Source: Sebastes aleutianus (Eukaryota; Chordata; Actinopteri; Perciformes; Sebastidae). From it: a stretch of 64,000 nt of DNA. The notes beneath the pieces were generated by a model. It was not told the origin of the DNA. It ran no database searches and worked only from the letters and a program-made list of their open reading frames with translations. Every line of letters begins with the position of its first letter. The first letter of the stretch is position 1. Shown piece by piece: positions 23,265 to 35,197 of the stretch. Location of the stretch: positions 838,501-902,500 of the forward strand of contig CAKAKS010000062.1 of the NCBI GenBank assembly GCA_916700875.1, written 5' to 3'. A program made the position numbers and the translations under genes.

Positions 23265-23610
23265 AAATAGCACTTCAGTGGTCGGGGTGAACTGCCCTCC
23301 TCACCCTACTGTACCCATAACAAGGCCTACTGGTGAAAGACTCTTTTCAACTGTCAGTTGGATAAAAACTGGCATCAGGGCATCACAGCAGACTGAACTC
23401 TTTGTCCCTGCTCACCTTTGAAAGGGACTATGGAGTCTTTCAGTGTTCAACACCAAGAAGCCCCGTCGTTTCCTGCTGGAATCATCAAAAGTCAGATCAT
23501 TTACAATTATGGACTAATGACCTATTTCATTATAATTGTTTATTGGGTTTAGTTCATGTTCGGTGTACGATTTGGATTTCATGCTGGTGTTGCTGCCAGC
23601 TGTGTGTGTG
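23265..23610 (+). pseudogene. hAT transposase C-terminal remnant, copy 2
   Basis: Near-identical to 19480-19830, including ERLFSTVSWIKTGIRAS and the frame change before RLNSLSLLTFERDY. Shared breaks imply that duplication followed decay. It is followed by (CTATG)19. Confidence 0.6.
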
Positions 23611-23622
23611 AATATGTGGCCG

Positions 23623-23717
23623 CTATGCTATGCTATGCTATGCTATGCTATGCTATGCTATGCTATGCTATGCTATGCTATGCTATGCTATGCTATGCTA
23701 TGCTATGCTATGCTATG
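23623..23717. repeat. (CTATG)19 microsatellite
   Basis: Nineteen perfect pentamers in 95 bp directly after the second hAT remnant. Confidence 0.98.
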
Positions 23718-25328
23718 ACCATCCGTCCCCATAAGGAACCAAGACATGGTGTGGGAAATGTCCCCACTTAGCTTCTTTTATTCAATATGTGTGAGAGCAG
23801 ACAGAAATATTGAAGTAGAATTTGATTGTTTTTCTCTGGAAGCTGTTGGGTTGGCAGACATTTACATTTAGAGTTTTGTCCTTAAGAAAATGCACTCAAA
23901 CTGAGTGCTGTTTTAGGCTCTCTGCCCTTCAACACATTATCAAATGCCTCACTTAACAAATTGAAAATGTAGTAAAATTCACTTTAAGTTTCGCAGTTTT
24001 TGGATTGTGATAATTTTTTTGTGAAAGATTTTCAAGTTTTTGTGACAGTGTAAACGATTCGAAGACAGAATTGTATCTAATTCTTTTAGAAGTATAACAA
24101 TAGTACCAAATCAATGCAAGATTTACAGTTTAATAAGATGTTCCTATTGTTAGACCATTACTGTTTTTAGGAATCACTGTTAACGTCACTCCCATACATG
24201 TTTTAACTCGGTGTGCGAGAAAAGTGGTGTCAGTACATTACTCTCTACAGCCTAGCTCTCCCATGCCTAAATATTTGCCTGATTCGAGTCCCTGTGAGTC
24301 TGAATAGGTTAAACAGTGTAATCAATGGATAGATGGATAGTAAGAACTAGAAATGTATAGTTATATATTTAATTGTTGTAGTTGTTTTATACTGTTACTG
24401 CTTTTTCTGTTACTAGAAGCAGTTGTGTTAGTAATAGTGCTTAAGTAAATGTAAGTGTTAAGTGTTTCAAGTAGTTAAAGTAGCTTTAATATTAATTTAA
24501 ATTATGTTTACGAAGCCATAATCACTTGGAAGTACTTTACTTTAGAATGATGGTTATCCAAAATATTTTGAAACAGTTTACTTTTTTGGTTACATAATCT
24601 CCATTTAAGCAGCCTTGTGTCAAAACCTGTATACTCAAGCACAGTATCCAAAGTAGTAGAAGAAAATATATCATGTACAGTATATGATAAAAAAAAAAAC
24701 TGTTGTTTTCCCCTTCCCCAGTGTTCATTTCAGCCCAAGTGGCAGAATGCATGGATCGATATTGAACTGATAATGTAATTTCAGCCAGTTGTTGAATGTT
24801 CATAATTTCACTTGTACTGTAGATGTTGGTATATACTTATACTGATACAAGATTTAGAACTTCTCGGAATTGTATCTCACATCCCTTTTTATACTTTTAT
24901 TTAAAAATTTGTTTTCTGCTCACTTACAGGTAAAGCTACCCAGAAAATAACACCCTGGCAGCAGACAGAGGTATAGGCGGTGGGGAATCACATGAATCCG
25001 TTCATCCGTTCTTGTGTTGTACTAGCAAAGAGTGACTGTGAGAAATGTTTAAGGGCTGAACCAGAAGCTCTCAAGAACCGCGACTGGCAGAACTTGAAAT
25101 TTTATATTTACAATCGCATTACGGCCTACAAAAGGAAAGTGCAATGTACTGTAAATAATATGGAGATTACCAATGAACAGGCTGGGACTGTAATTTACGT
25201 TTACGTTCAGTGTTACATGCATGTCATACAGTCAACTTACTTGAATTCGACTTGACATGTATTCCATCACAGTGAGCCTTTTGTTGTCTCAAAATAATTG
25301 CTTGGTGGTATTTTTTATATATATATAA
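23718..25328. other. mostly unassigned; part of composite repeat at left edge
   Basis: Bases 23728-23890 repeat 18050-18130 and 17480-17520 (aagctgttgggttggcagac). A 91-codon + strand frame at 24980-25255 (KFYIYNRITAYKRKVQ) is not recognised and has no supporting exon structure. Confidence 0.45.
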
Positions 25329-25585
25329 TCAGCCTGAGACAGAGAGCTAAAGAAACTACAGTGATCAGACTGTAATACTACTGCCTGAATTAATAAAAAA
25401 AAAAAAAATCAGCTATAGCGATTATTCTTCTTTTATCAGGTACAGTACAAAACATCATAAAAAAAACAAATCCTTCTACAAACAGAAAACAAGATCCTGA
25501 GGTTAAAGTGATCGCTCAATCTGCAACAACACAACAGGCTTTGGTGCTAGCAACCACAAGAATTAAGAGCTACATCACGCCCTTC

Positions 25586-25666
<81 letters not shown>

Positions 25667-25824
25667 GCGTGGAAGGGCGTGATGTTGTGGTTTTTTTTAT
25701 GATGTTTTGTACTGTACCTGATAACAGAAGAATAATCGCTATAGCTGATTTATTTTGTATAAATTCAGGCAGTAGTATTACAGTCTGATCATTGTAGTTT
25801 CTTTAGCTCTCTGTCTCAGGCTGA
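25329..25824. repeat. long palindrome with TG/TA centre
   Basis: The outer arms 25329-25467 and 25690-25824 are near-perfect inverted copies (tcagcctgagacagagagct and its complement at the far end; tatagcgattattcttct inside). The inner arms 25572-25589 and 25667-25684 (atcacgcccttccacg) are also inverted. About 100 bp at 25470-25571 occurs only on the left. The loop is (TG)n(TA)n. It could be a foldback/MITE element or a palindrome formed at a fragile site. Confidence 0.9.
25590..25665. repeat. (TG)n(TA)n at palindrome centre
   Basis: Alternating purine-pyrimidine tract of about 76 bp, able in principle to form Z-DNA (TG) or a cruciform (TA). Confidence 0.97.
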
Positions 25825-26942
25825 ATGTAGGTGGAAGGTTGCCTGATGGGGTAACCCTTTTGTCATGACTTTGGGACATTGTTCATTCCGGCAGATATTA
25901 CTTATGTAATCAAGGAAGTGTGTTTCTCTCTTGGGATGTCCAAAGAAAAGTATTTTCAGGTGACCATACCGCTGTAGTCATAGGCACTGTAATAGTTGAC
26001 TGTAACTGATGTTCATTTAGAACTTGGATGCTTCAGAGTCAGATTCTGAGTTAATTTGGACCTTAACATTATGCTTTTGTGACAAGGTTTTTTTTTATGA
26101 ATCATTTTGCTCCCTGTGAAAGAATAGGCCCTTGTGGATCTAAATGGGAAAGGCCCTTTAATCAACATGTTATGTTAAAATGATTAAATCAAGTTCTCTC
26201 TCTAAAGGTTTTGCATTGTTTACATTCAATGTTTACTCCAGCTTGCTGTCAGAAGTGAAATGTTTGAGAGAGAGAGAGAGACTGGGTAAGTCTCAAGGGA
26301 TTAAATCATAAAGCAATTCAACTGTGTTACCTGGATTCATTAAAAAGTTCCATTGTGCAATTTAAATGAGTTCGATTTATCTTAGTTTAACTAATTAAAT
26401 TAATATTTACTAGGAACTAAATGTAACTCTTCGTGTTATGACAAACCTGTGAGATGATTACTAGTTCTATTAGGGTGGTGCTAAGCTTTAGGTGACTGAC
26501 AGTGGTTGCTGGGTGGTTGACTGTGGTTAGATATAAGGAAACAAAAATAGCTGTCTGAGATGTAAAGAAAGAATAGCTCTTATGGTGGAAAGTAAAAGGT
26601 TTAAAGATTTGACTTTTTGTGTGGTAGATATGGGTTGGACAACAATTTCTGGTTCTATGTTCCACACCAGTGGCGACATGTGTTTTGGTGGTCAGGAAAT
26701 CATGGCTCAAAAGGCAGGAGAAGGAGTCAGAGGTCAAAATGGCCTCATGGTACAATTACATAATCTATGAACAACTAAGCCTTTCCCAAATTTTAATTGT
26801 AATTGATGTACTGCTGTATCTTATAATTTAACTTAATTGTTCACTCAACTTTTTTTTTTTATAACTGCAATATAATCAGAGGGTTGACTTGATATAGATG
26901 TACTGTATATAGTTGGTTGTGTTAATGTAAAAGTTAATATAA
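25825..26942. other. unassigned AT-rich DNA
   Basis: No gene recognised. Small open frames around 26417-26770 overlap on both strands and show no domain. Confidence 0.5.
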
Positions 26943-27208
26943 AAAATAGGTCCCCAGTAGTCATATGGGTATCCCCGTGAATTATGCAAATGTATGCTAA
27001 TAAGGTCCCCTTGAGTCCCCTTGAGACCCATTTAACATGGTGACACCATTACATCATCAATTCAAAGATTTGAAGGCGTGTATAGGCTAACTAAGCAATG
27101 CTAAGTTTACCTGATTTTTTTCCTCTAGGACCTCTAGAAAGGGTGGTCCCCACAAGTGATGATCAAAAAGTTGGTCCCCACTCAAGATGGAAACGCGTGT
27201 GTGTGTGT

Positions 27209-27239
<31 letters not shown>

Positions 27240-27280
27240 GGTGTAGGGGTGGAGGGTGTGTGTGTGTGTGTGTGAGGGGG
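26943..27280 (+). repeat. 'ggtcccc' repeat ending in (GT)n
   Basis: aggtccccagtagtcatatg and later ggtcccc motifs, then a GT tract at 27198-27280, resemble the GT-anchored repeat at 15186-15560. It lies about 140 bp upstream of the gng10-like start codon, so it may border or form part of that promoter. Confidence 0.5.
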
Positions 27281-27416
27281 TGGGGCCAGTAAAAGTGAGT
27301 GAACAGGCCCTTTATTTTGAAGGTTTTGACCGGAAGATGTGTTTTATTCCCGCCTCGTATTGAGACATGAATGCAACAGACTACTCGTTCACTTTGACTG
27401 TAGTGTGGACTCAGCC

Positions 27417-27509
27417 ATGTCGAACAACAGCGCCCCAAACAGCAGTCTGGTCCTCGCCCAGAAGGCGGTGAGACAGCTCCGTCTGGAGGCCAGTGTCCGC
27501 CGGATAAAG
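27417..27509 (+). CDS. gng10: G-protein gamma subunit, gng10-like, coding exon 1
   Basis: The exon encodes 31 residues: MSNNSAPNSSLVLAQKAV then RQLRLEASVRRIKV-type helix, ending AAG|gtatgt. Gamma subunits pair with G-beta through an N-terminal coiled coil and tether the dimer to the membrane. The split after the K of the IKV motif is the conserved intron position of vertebrate gamma genes. The ATG at 27417 is chosen because it gives the usual short N-terminus; no other in-frame ATG precedes the helix. Joined to 34044-34169 it makes 72 residues, a normal length. Of human paralogues, GNG10 is closest by eye. The donor is followed by an imperfect CA-rich stretch. A (GT)n repeat lies just upstream of the first exon. 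Confidence 0.85.
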
Positions 27510-30066
27510 GTATGTACACACTACACTACACACTACACACACTACATCTCTTCCATTAAACTATACTTTATAACCTCTCCTGTGCGTGTGACTCCAGCTC
27601 TCAAACGCACCACCAGCTTTAATGTACCGCGGGCTGCTTGTTAAATGGTTAATAAATAAAGCATCTATAAACACTATTTAGTTACATAGTTAAAGCAGCA
27701 GTAGGCAGATTGGAGCAAATATGATTAAATAAAGTTATTTTTATAAAACGGTTGCTATATCCTGACAGTAGTACATGAGACAGGTAACCTGAAAAAAAAT
27801 CATGTTCCTCTGTGTCCTCCGGTAATCCTAACGGCATCTGCAAGATTTCACAGACCGGAGGAAAAACAAGCAGTCAGAGCTGATCTGAGGTCTGCTGTCC
27901 ATCTGCTGTCCATCTGCTGTCCATCTACGGTCAAACTAGGCAGCGCTGATCTAATATGAATCAATATTCTGTTACGTTAATGCCTATTTCTCTCCTCACA
28001 TGTTCTCAGAATCATCTTGTAGTGCACGGTTTAGCTGTAAGATGAGAAAGTTTGTGACCTGGCAGCCATGATGAGATCTCTTGGAAGAACGCCAAGTACC
28101 GGTCACATGACCGGAGCACAGCCAATAGGAACGCTCAATAGGAACGCTCTCTCTCTGAAATGAGCTGTGATTGGTCAAAGTCTTCCGTCACAAGGCTAAA
28201 TGTTCTAAATCCTGAAAACAGAGCCATGAGGAGAAGCAGAAGTCTAGTTATCTCTCAGAACACTTGAATTACAATATGCTGAAAGGTTATTATGGGATTT
28301 TAGCCCAATGATGCCAAAAATATACTGCCTACTGAAGCTTTAATACTTTGTCAATGGTTATCTACATAATGTTTATGGATGTTTTACTAACGATTTCCTA
28401 AAAGTTTAAAAATCATTTGGTAATTACTATCAAATACTTAATATAGTATATAAAATGTAATCATGTGTGCGACAGTAAACTGTTAATAAATAGTGTACTA
28501 ATGTAATCAGAATTTAATTGTTATCATCTCTTATCAGCTATGATACAATATATAATTCATAAACTATTTATTTCATATTACACAAACTAATGATAAAATA
28601 ACATTAATCATAGCATTACTAATAATTAGTAAACATTAATCATTATCATTTTTTGTTTGTTTGTTAGTGGTAAAATAACTATTAACTAAGTTTAATTAAC
28701 TATTCATGTACCATTTATAGATGATGGTTATTACTAAGTGTTACCACCAGTTTTAATATTCATGTTAGGTAAGGGGATATTTAAAGCTATAACATTTTCA
28801 CATTATGTCTATGATATCATATATGAGCTACGGTTCTCTATTTCACTGATTGCTATGATAACATTGGCACAACCTTAAACTGTAGATAGAACTTTGTAAC
28901 TGGAATGAATAAATCAGTCTTCTGTGCTTGTGCTGTAGTTTTAGCAACACATTTAGCATTTAGCATTTAGCATTATCCTGCTATTGTCACTTGTGGTCAC
29001 AGTGGCCAGTGTTAAACAAAAGTTAAACAGACTTGCTTTAACGGGTAACTGTGCTTCCTTTAAACAGTATTTTCCTCCCTGGACCTTATTGTCCCATGTT
29101 TTTGTGTCTAATGCCGGGTTCAGACTACATGATATCAGCCCGATTATAGCCCGACACGGCCGTCGTAGGGGATGATGATCGTGTGCGAAAATGGATCCTC
29201 TTATCTCGTGTAGTGTGTCATAGTACATGACAACCGACGCCACGTCTGGGACGCCCCACGACACCCCAAGGAAAAGTCTAGCCTGCCAGAATGTTTCGTC
29301 TTGACAAGTCTAGTGTGACATCTCCAACGACGTGTTCCTTTGCGTTGACCAATCAGGTGCTCTATCTCCAGTCACTTGGTAATAAACAAACATGGAGAAA
29401 AGGAGGAGGGATGGCGAGTTTGCTGCTGTCAGGTGGGACAACGAAACTGACTGAAATATGGACAGCCCGTACCGTCCTCTCTGTGCCACCCAGGAGCGCA
29501 TCCACAACCGTTTTTTCTTTCTTTTCTTTTTCTTTTCGCAACACAAGACCGCCAGCATCACACACAACGCTTCTGTCGTCATGACTGAAAGTTGCTTCAA
29601 CCGCCTCCCCGATGACGTCTGAACTCGCGCATGATCGTGGAATATGACGTGCCGTGATTGGTCGTGGTCATACGTGTAGTCTTGCCAGTCACCCGACCAA
29701 GACACTGCAAGACTTTATGGCGCTGTAATCGTTAGATCTGATATGGTGACCATCGTAAAAGACAGTCTGATCCTTGCATAACAGGGAGAACATTTTCTGA
29801 AACTGGTCCAGTACTGAGGGAGAACGCTGTAACCAGCAGCAGCGAACCGAGCAGCGAGGTCAGTGTGACGTTTAGTCAGCTAACAGTTCTTGTTGTTGCC
29901 ACTGACAGGCTCAGATGGTTATTATCAGTGTCTGACAACATTATAGAAAGGACCCTACAGAGAAATAAAACCTTTTTACCTTTCTCTTGATCCGGTCTGT
30001 TTGTTAATGTGTCCAAGTCCCGCTCAAGGAGAAGTCTCGTTGTGAAATCTGAATATTATATATACA
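27510..30066. other. first part of gng10-like intron
   Basis: Mostly AT-rich, unassigned. Three 11-bp repeats (ctgctgtccat) at 27893-27928. A segment from about 29112 (ccgggttcagactacatgat) to 29760 looks like a fish DNA-transposon end, but its partner terminus was not found. Confidence 0.45.
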
Positions 30067-30074
30067 GTTTATAT

Positions 30075-30858
30075 TAGGGATGTCACGATACCAGAAATCT
30101 AGTAGTCGATACCAATACCAGTGAATTTCCACGATTCTCGATACAAATTCGATACCAAGGTAAAAAAACAAAACAACAACAATAAATCCCCTGTAATTCA
30201 TCACATACTCTTTTATTAAATCATTTGAACATTACAAAAAACAGAGACATGTAGCCTTTAAGTAATAAATATGAAGAATTGACCCATTTTGTTCATTTTG
30301 GCGTATCAGCGGCATACTATCAATTGATAGTCAGACGACGGACACTACATACTAACCATGAATGCATCTGGTCCGTCAGCTCAGAGTAGCAGGAGCAGGA
30401 GGCAGAGGATTTATTGTCGAAGTGAAAAGCAAACGCACCTATTTGGCAATATTTCATGTTTAATCCCAATGCTATAAGAGAACCATAACGTTAATGAAGT
30501 AATCGCCGCGAGGTGGATGGAGCCGTGTGTGCACGGAGCAGCGGCACCAGCTAGACCCTCGCAGCGGAGCCCCGCAGCAAAAGCTCTACCGGAGAGGCCA
30601 GACACACCGCCACCCGACGGTAAAGATCAGAGTCAGCGCTCTGCACATGTTGACCGTCATCGTTTCTTGTAAAATGTCCGGTGTAATCGGTAACACCGGT
30701 GTTGTCACAAGTTTATTAACCGGTGGGAAAATTTTCCTCACCGTCAGATCCCTACCAATGACCATTACAGGCATCGTACGGTACAAAAGAGTACCGTCCC
30801 TTTTTTAAAATTTCGGCATCGACTTGGTACCAAAGTATTGGTTCTCGTGACATCCCTA
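30075..30858. mobile_element. hAT non-autonomous element, 784 bp
   Basis: Ends are inverted: tagggatgtcacgataccag at the left and gttctcgtgacatcccta at the right. Flanks gtttatat (30067-30074) and gtatatat (30859-30866) match at 7 of 8 bases, fitting an 8-bp hAT target duplication. No transposase domain was recognised inside. Confidence 0.85.
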
Positions 30859-30866
<8 letters not shown>

Positions 30867-30890
<24 letters not shown>

Positions 30891-32239
30891 TCTGGCTCAA
30901 ATAAATACGGCAGCCATCAAATTCAAAGAGCTCATCCACATTGTCAAAATCATGTAAATATTCTGCCATGACATTGGAAATCTTTGAGTTAACACTGAAC
31001 TACGTGTTCTGTCCTCCAACACAACAAGCTCTGCCTGTTTCCACCATGGATGTGTTCCTCTGTTCCACCGTTGTCTTCCAGCAACACGTCACCTCACCAG
31101 ATTTAACAAAGACATGTATAATAACAATCAGAGCCTGTCATGGCAAAAACCAGCATCGTTAGTGGATGTTAATGATGATGCGAGCTTGCCCCTACAGGAT
31201 TATATTGCAGCTTTTGAGCAGCTGCCGTCTACAGCGTTCTCCTTCAATACTGGACCAGTTTCTGAAAGAGTTCTCCCTAGGGTCCAGGTTGAAAAATACC
31301 AAAGTTACCCTTTAAGCCAGATCATAAAAGCTTTTACATTTACTGTTATAAGATCACATTAAACATATTATTTAAAAAATAAAAACCAAGAACTCCGTTG
31401 TTAACTGGTAGCTATAACAACTAAAAGCTCACCAAACCAAAGTGTCACAGATAGCAGTGCAGTAGTTTTAGGGCCCATGAGATTTCACACTTTGTTCTTT
31501 CAAGTGTGAAATTGTGAAATTGGACTCACCAAAGATCACTTAAAGCAGTACTCCAGAGATTTATAAAGTACTTTCATAGAGTTGGGAAACTTGTGAAAAG
31601 ACATTTTTAAAAGAATGATCAGAAGTTATTTTCTCACCTCCCTCCAGAGCCACGGAAGATATTATTATACAACGTTTTAATAAGAGAGTAGAGTAGTACT
31701 CTTCATGGTGAGTAAACTGAACTCCATGTGTAAAATCAAGCAATATATTATTGTGCTTATATAAAGTTGGGGAACTAGCAGCCGAGATGTTCTGACTTTT
31801 AGTCTGGATCCTACACTTCCCATAATGCAACTTGGCCCCAGACCACAGAACACCCACATCTTACAAACTCGAGCTAAGTAGTCGAGCTAAACTGACAACG
31901 ATTTGTGTCAAACTGTACGCCGACACTATTCAACTGAAGTCGGGTTTATATGTAATTATGACGGCATCAACCGAATGTGTCGATCAGCGTAGCGAAACAA
32001 AAGCAGACTGAACGGAGAGTCCGTTCCCCCACAGCATTCAGACATCCTCCCAGTGCAGATTCACACCGTGCCAAAGTAATATCTAATGTTAAAAGAGTGT
32101 TCATCACTGCATATACGACCACACTCCATCGTAAACAATACAGAATTAATAATATCTAATGCTATAAGAGTGTTTATCGCTGCATATACGACCACACTCC
32201 ATCATAATCAATACAGAATTAAAGCAGATGGTCAAAGAG
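30867..32239. other. middle of gng10-like intron, repeat fragments
   Basis: Bases 31231-31278 are an inverted match to 29786-29835 (gaaactggtccagta). A segment near 31800-31860 (cataatgcaacttggcccca) recurs at 35790-35830. No gene. Confidence 0.5.
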
Positions 32240-32538
32240 CGTGAGCCTGAGAGAGTTCAATCATCCAATCCACCAAACAACTCACAACAAGAGTCAATAC
32301 CAACAGGAGAATACATTGTTTACCATTGGCAGAGCATTTTGGCAAACTTTTCTTGGGCGCTACCCACATAATCAGCTGTGCTGCTCATCCCACAAATGCA
32401 TGATCCTTACAAGTTGGACATCATTGTGAAGGTAAATAAACAGGCTTTCCAACCATGTAAAATACAATGACCATTAGCATTGTAACAACAGAGAAATAAT
32501 CCACCAAACACAAGTTTCCAAACTTTTTTTCCCCAGTT
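32240..32538. mobile_element. Tc1/mariner end fragment
   Basis: Matches, in inverted orientation, the segment at 48491-48720 that adjoins a Tc1 transposase fragment. It ends acttttttttccccagtt then TA, the expected TA target of Tc1 elements. Next to it starts a hAT-type element at 32541. Confidence 0.7.
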
Positions 32539-32540
32539 TA

Positions 32541-33762
32541 TTAGGGCTGTCAAAGTTAATGCGATAATAATGTGTTCATGCAAATTTGTTTTAACAACAC
32601 TAATTTCTTTAATGCAACTTGTGATTTTCAGGTTGTAGCGGGCTCAGTTTTATAGCTAGAGTGAAGATACTGGTATCATATGATACTATAAAACCTGATG
32701 AATCTATTGGTGTACCATGTTATACTAGCTTTTAGTGAAGGAGGTTAAATAACGCTCCAAACTGACACTAAATGTTGGAGAGGAAAATCTGTCATGTCCA
32801 TTTTCAAAGGTGTCCCTTGACCTCTGACCTCCAGATATGTGAATGTAAATTGGTTCCCTGGGTACCCACGAGTCTCCCTTTTACAGACATGCCCACTTTA
32901 TGATAATCACATGCAGTTTGGGGCAAGTCATAGTCAAGTCAGCACACTGACACACTGACAGCTGTTGTTGCCTGTTGGGCTGCAGTTTGCCATGTTATCA
33001 TTTGAGCATATTGTTTTATGCTAAATGCAGTACCTGTGAGGGTTTCTGGACAATATCTGTCATTGTTTTGTGTTGTTAACTGATTTACAATAATAAATAT
33101 ATACATACATTTGCATAAAGCAGCATATTTGTCCACTCCCATGTTGATAAGAGGATTAAATACTTGACAAATCTCCCTTTAAAGGTCTCATATTATGCTA
33201 ATTTTCAGGTTCATACTTATATTTTGTGTTTCTACTAGAACATGTTTACATGCTGTAATGTTCAAAAAAATTTTATTTTCCTCATTCTGTCTGCTTGAAT
33301 GTACCTGTATTAACCCTCTGTCTGAAAAGCTCTGTTTTAGTGCATTTCAACGTAATTGCAACAGAATTGCGTTGCTACGCAACAGATGGGTTCATGTTTA
33401 CTTCCTGTCAGCTGATGTTATTTACATACACTGCAACAGGAAATAAACTGGGACACTGTATATTTGTGACATCACAAATGGACAAAAATCCTAACGGCTT
33501 GTTTCAAACGCACAATTTCTGAATACGGGCTGTGTGTATTTCTCCGTATATTGAGGGCTTCGATACTTTCACAGTATTTATAAAGCACTTAAACCTACTT
33601 TATAATATAAAAGACATGAAAATCTTACTTTTTACAATATGGGACCTTTAAGGTACATTTTGAACCGATAAAAAATGTGCGATTAATTTGCAATTAATCA
33701 CAATTAACTGGACAATTATGTGATTAATCACGATGAAATATTTGAATCGTTTGACGGCTGTT
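32541..33762. mobile_element. hAT-like element, interrupted copy
   Basis: Begins ttagggctgtcaaagttaat and ends gaatcgtttgacggctg, with inverted ends. An inverted paralogous copy is at 40460-41160. The two align except for a precise insertion at 33183-33647 in this copy. A DR1-like motif (tgacctctgacct) is at 32818-32830. Confidence 0.75.
33183..33647 (+). mobile_element. TTAA-type MITE, 465 bp, with empty site known
   Basis: Starts aggtctcatattatg and ends tacaatatgggacct. TTAA is duplicated at 33179-33182 and 33648-33651. The paralogous hAT copy at 40460-41160 has the uninterrupted sequence (the complement of aatctccctttaaggtac) with one TTAA, so the boundaries are proven by an empty site. 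TTAA targets are used by piggyBac and Kolobok; the family is not decided. Confidence 0.92.
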
Positions 33763-34043
33763 TAGTATATCACTTCTTCTAGTTGGTTGATAAAGAGTGG
33801 TAGGGTGGCTCTCTGTAGGACACTCAGAGTTGATGGCTATTAACTATTATTGTTAATGAATTCATAAATAAAAATAAACGATTGACCATAATCAGCAACA
33901 TGTCTGAGAATACTCAGGCCTTCTCTGTATTATGGACAGTGTAATTTCGCTTTAGTGCCCATTTCTAAATCCAGTACATGTGAAGCAGTGTGATTAGAGA
34001 CGGCATCCTTCTTTAACTACACGATGTGATCTGTGGACTCCAG

Positions 34044-34169
34044 GTCTCTCAGGCTGCTGCAGAACTGAAGACCTTCTGTCTGCAGAATGCCCACAAAGAC
34101 CCTCTGCTGACCGGGGTGCCCTCCAGTGATAACCCATTCAGGCCTCCCAAGTCATGTGTCCTCCTCTGA
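34044..34169 (+). CDS. gng10: G-protein gamma subunit, gng10-like, coding exon 2
   Basis: After the acceptor at 34042-34043 the exon reads VSQAAAELKTFCLQNAHKDP then LLTGVPSSDNPFRPPKSCVLL and stops at 34167-34169. SQAAAEL, the D-P-LL-x-GVP-x-x-x-NPFR block and a C-terminal CaaX box are the G-gamma signature. CVLL ends in leucine, which predicts geranylgeranylation and removal of the last three residues. SQAAAEL and the QNA-x-KD spacing favour gng10 over gng2/7/8. The exon is bracketed by two inverted copies of a TTAA-type element (33183-33647 and 34660-35197). The 3' UTR probably runs into the (CA)n at 34438. An AATAAA lies at 35102-35107 inside the second element, but its use is unproven. Confidence 0.9.
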   Translation, partial: VSQAAAELKTFCLQNAHKDPLLTGVPSSDNPFRPPKSCVLL

Positions 34170-34437
34170 CGCGTGAGTCTAGCTCTCTTCGCTGTGCTTG
34201 AATCCATCACATATTTTTACATTCTTCCTTTTTTTTCTGTTCTGCCCCTCTAATACTTTATTCTGCTGCATCTCATCAGACTGCTGAACAATGACTCTGC
34301 TGTCTCTGAGAGCACAAGACACATCGCTTCAAGCTAAATGTATCTCTGCTCTTTTTTTAGGGCTGTGAAGGAGGACAAAACACTTCAACAGACGCCAGAT
34401 CATTCCAATGTGGATTTATGTCATGTGCCCCCCAAGA

Positions 34438-34450
34438 TACACACACACAC

Positions 34451-34528
<78 letters not shown>
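34438..34528. repeat. (CA)n microsatellite
   Basis: About 90 bp of (AC)n with a short CGCGCGC interruption, about 270 bp after the gng10-like stop codon, possibly in its 3' UTR. Confidence 0.97.
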
Positions 34529-34530
<2 letters not shown>

Positions 34531-34659
34531 GAGCAGCCAAGGAATGATGCTGACAGTTTGAGCTGAAAACTTTTATTTTGGTAGGATGTGTGTTTCTAAT
34601 GCATGCACTGGTTTTCAGGGGTAACCAGGGTAGTTCTATGGTAGGTCTAGTGGTCTTAA

Positions 34660-35197
34660 AAGTCCCATATTATAAAAAAGTGAGATTTTCATGTTTTCAT
34701 GTGTTATTATAAACCAGGCTTAAGTCCTGTACAAATACTGTGAAAGTATCGAAACACTCAATCCACAGGGAAATACACACAGCTCGTATTCAGAAACTCT
34801 GCATTTGAAACAAGCTGTCAGGATTTCTGCCCATTCGTGATGTCACAAATATACAATATTTAGACCCTTTACACAGATTTAAATGTTAACATTCTAAATA
34901 TGTCCCAGTTTATTCCTGGTTGCAGTGTATGTGAATGTCAACAGCTGACAGGAAGTACACATGGACCCAAGCTGTTGCCTAGCAACGCAATTCTGTTGCA
35001 ATTCTGTTGCAATTCTGTTGCAATTCCGTCAAAATGCGCTAAAACAGAGCGTTTCAGACAGAGGGTAAATACAGGTATATTCAGGCCGACAGTACAAGGA
35101 AAATAAAGGGTTTTTGGAACATTACAGCATGTAAACATGTTCTAGTAGAAACACAAAATACAAGTATGAACCTGAAAATGAACATAATATGGGACCT
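34660..35197 (-). mobile_element. TTAA-type MITE, second copy, 538 bp
   Basis: An inverted copy of the element at 33183-33647 (aagtcccatattat at the left end, ataatatgggacct at the right end), flanked by TTAA at 34656-34659 and 35198-35201. It contains three tandem 12-bp caattctgttg-type repeats near 34988-35025. Confidence 0.88.

Noticed and set aside
29291..29705. Overlapping 97- and 131-codon frames on opposite strands
   Set aside because: No domain, no splice support, and the region resembles a transposon end.
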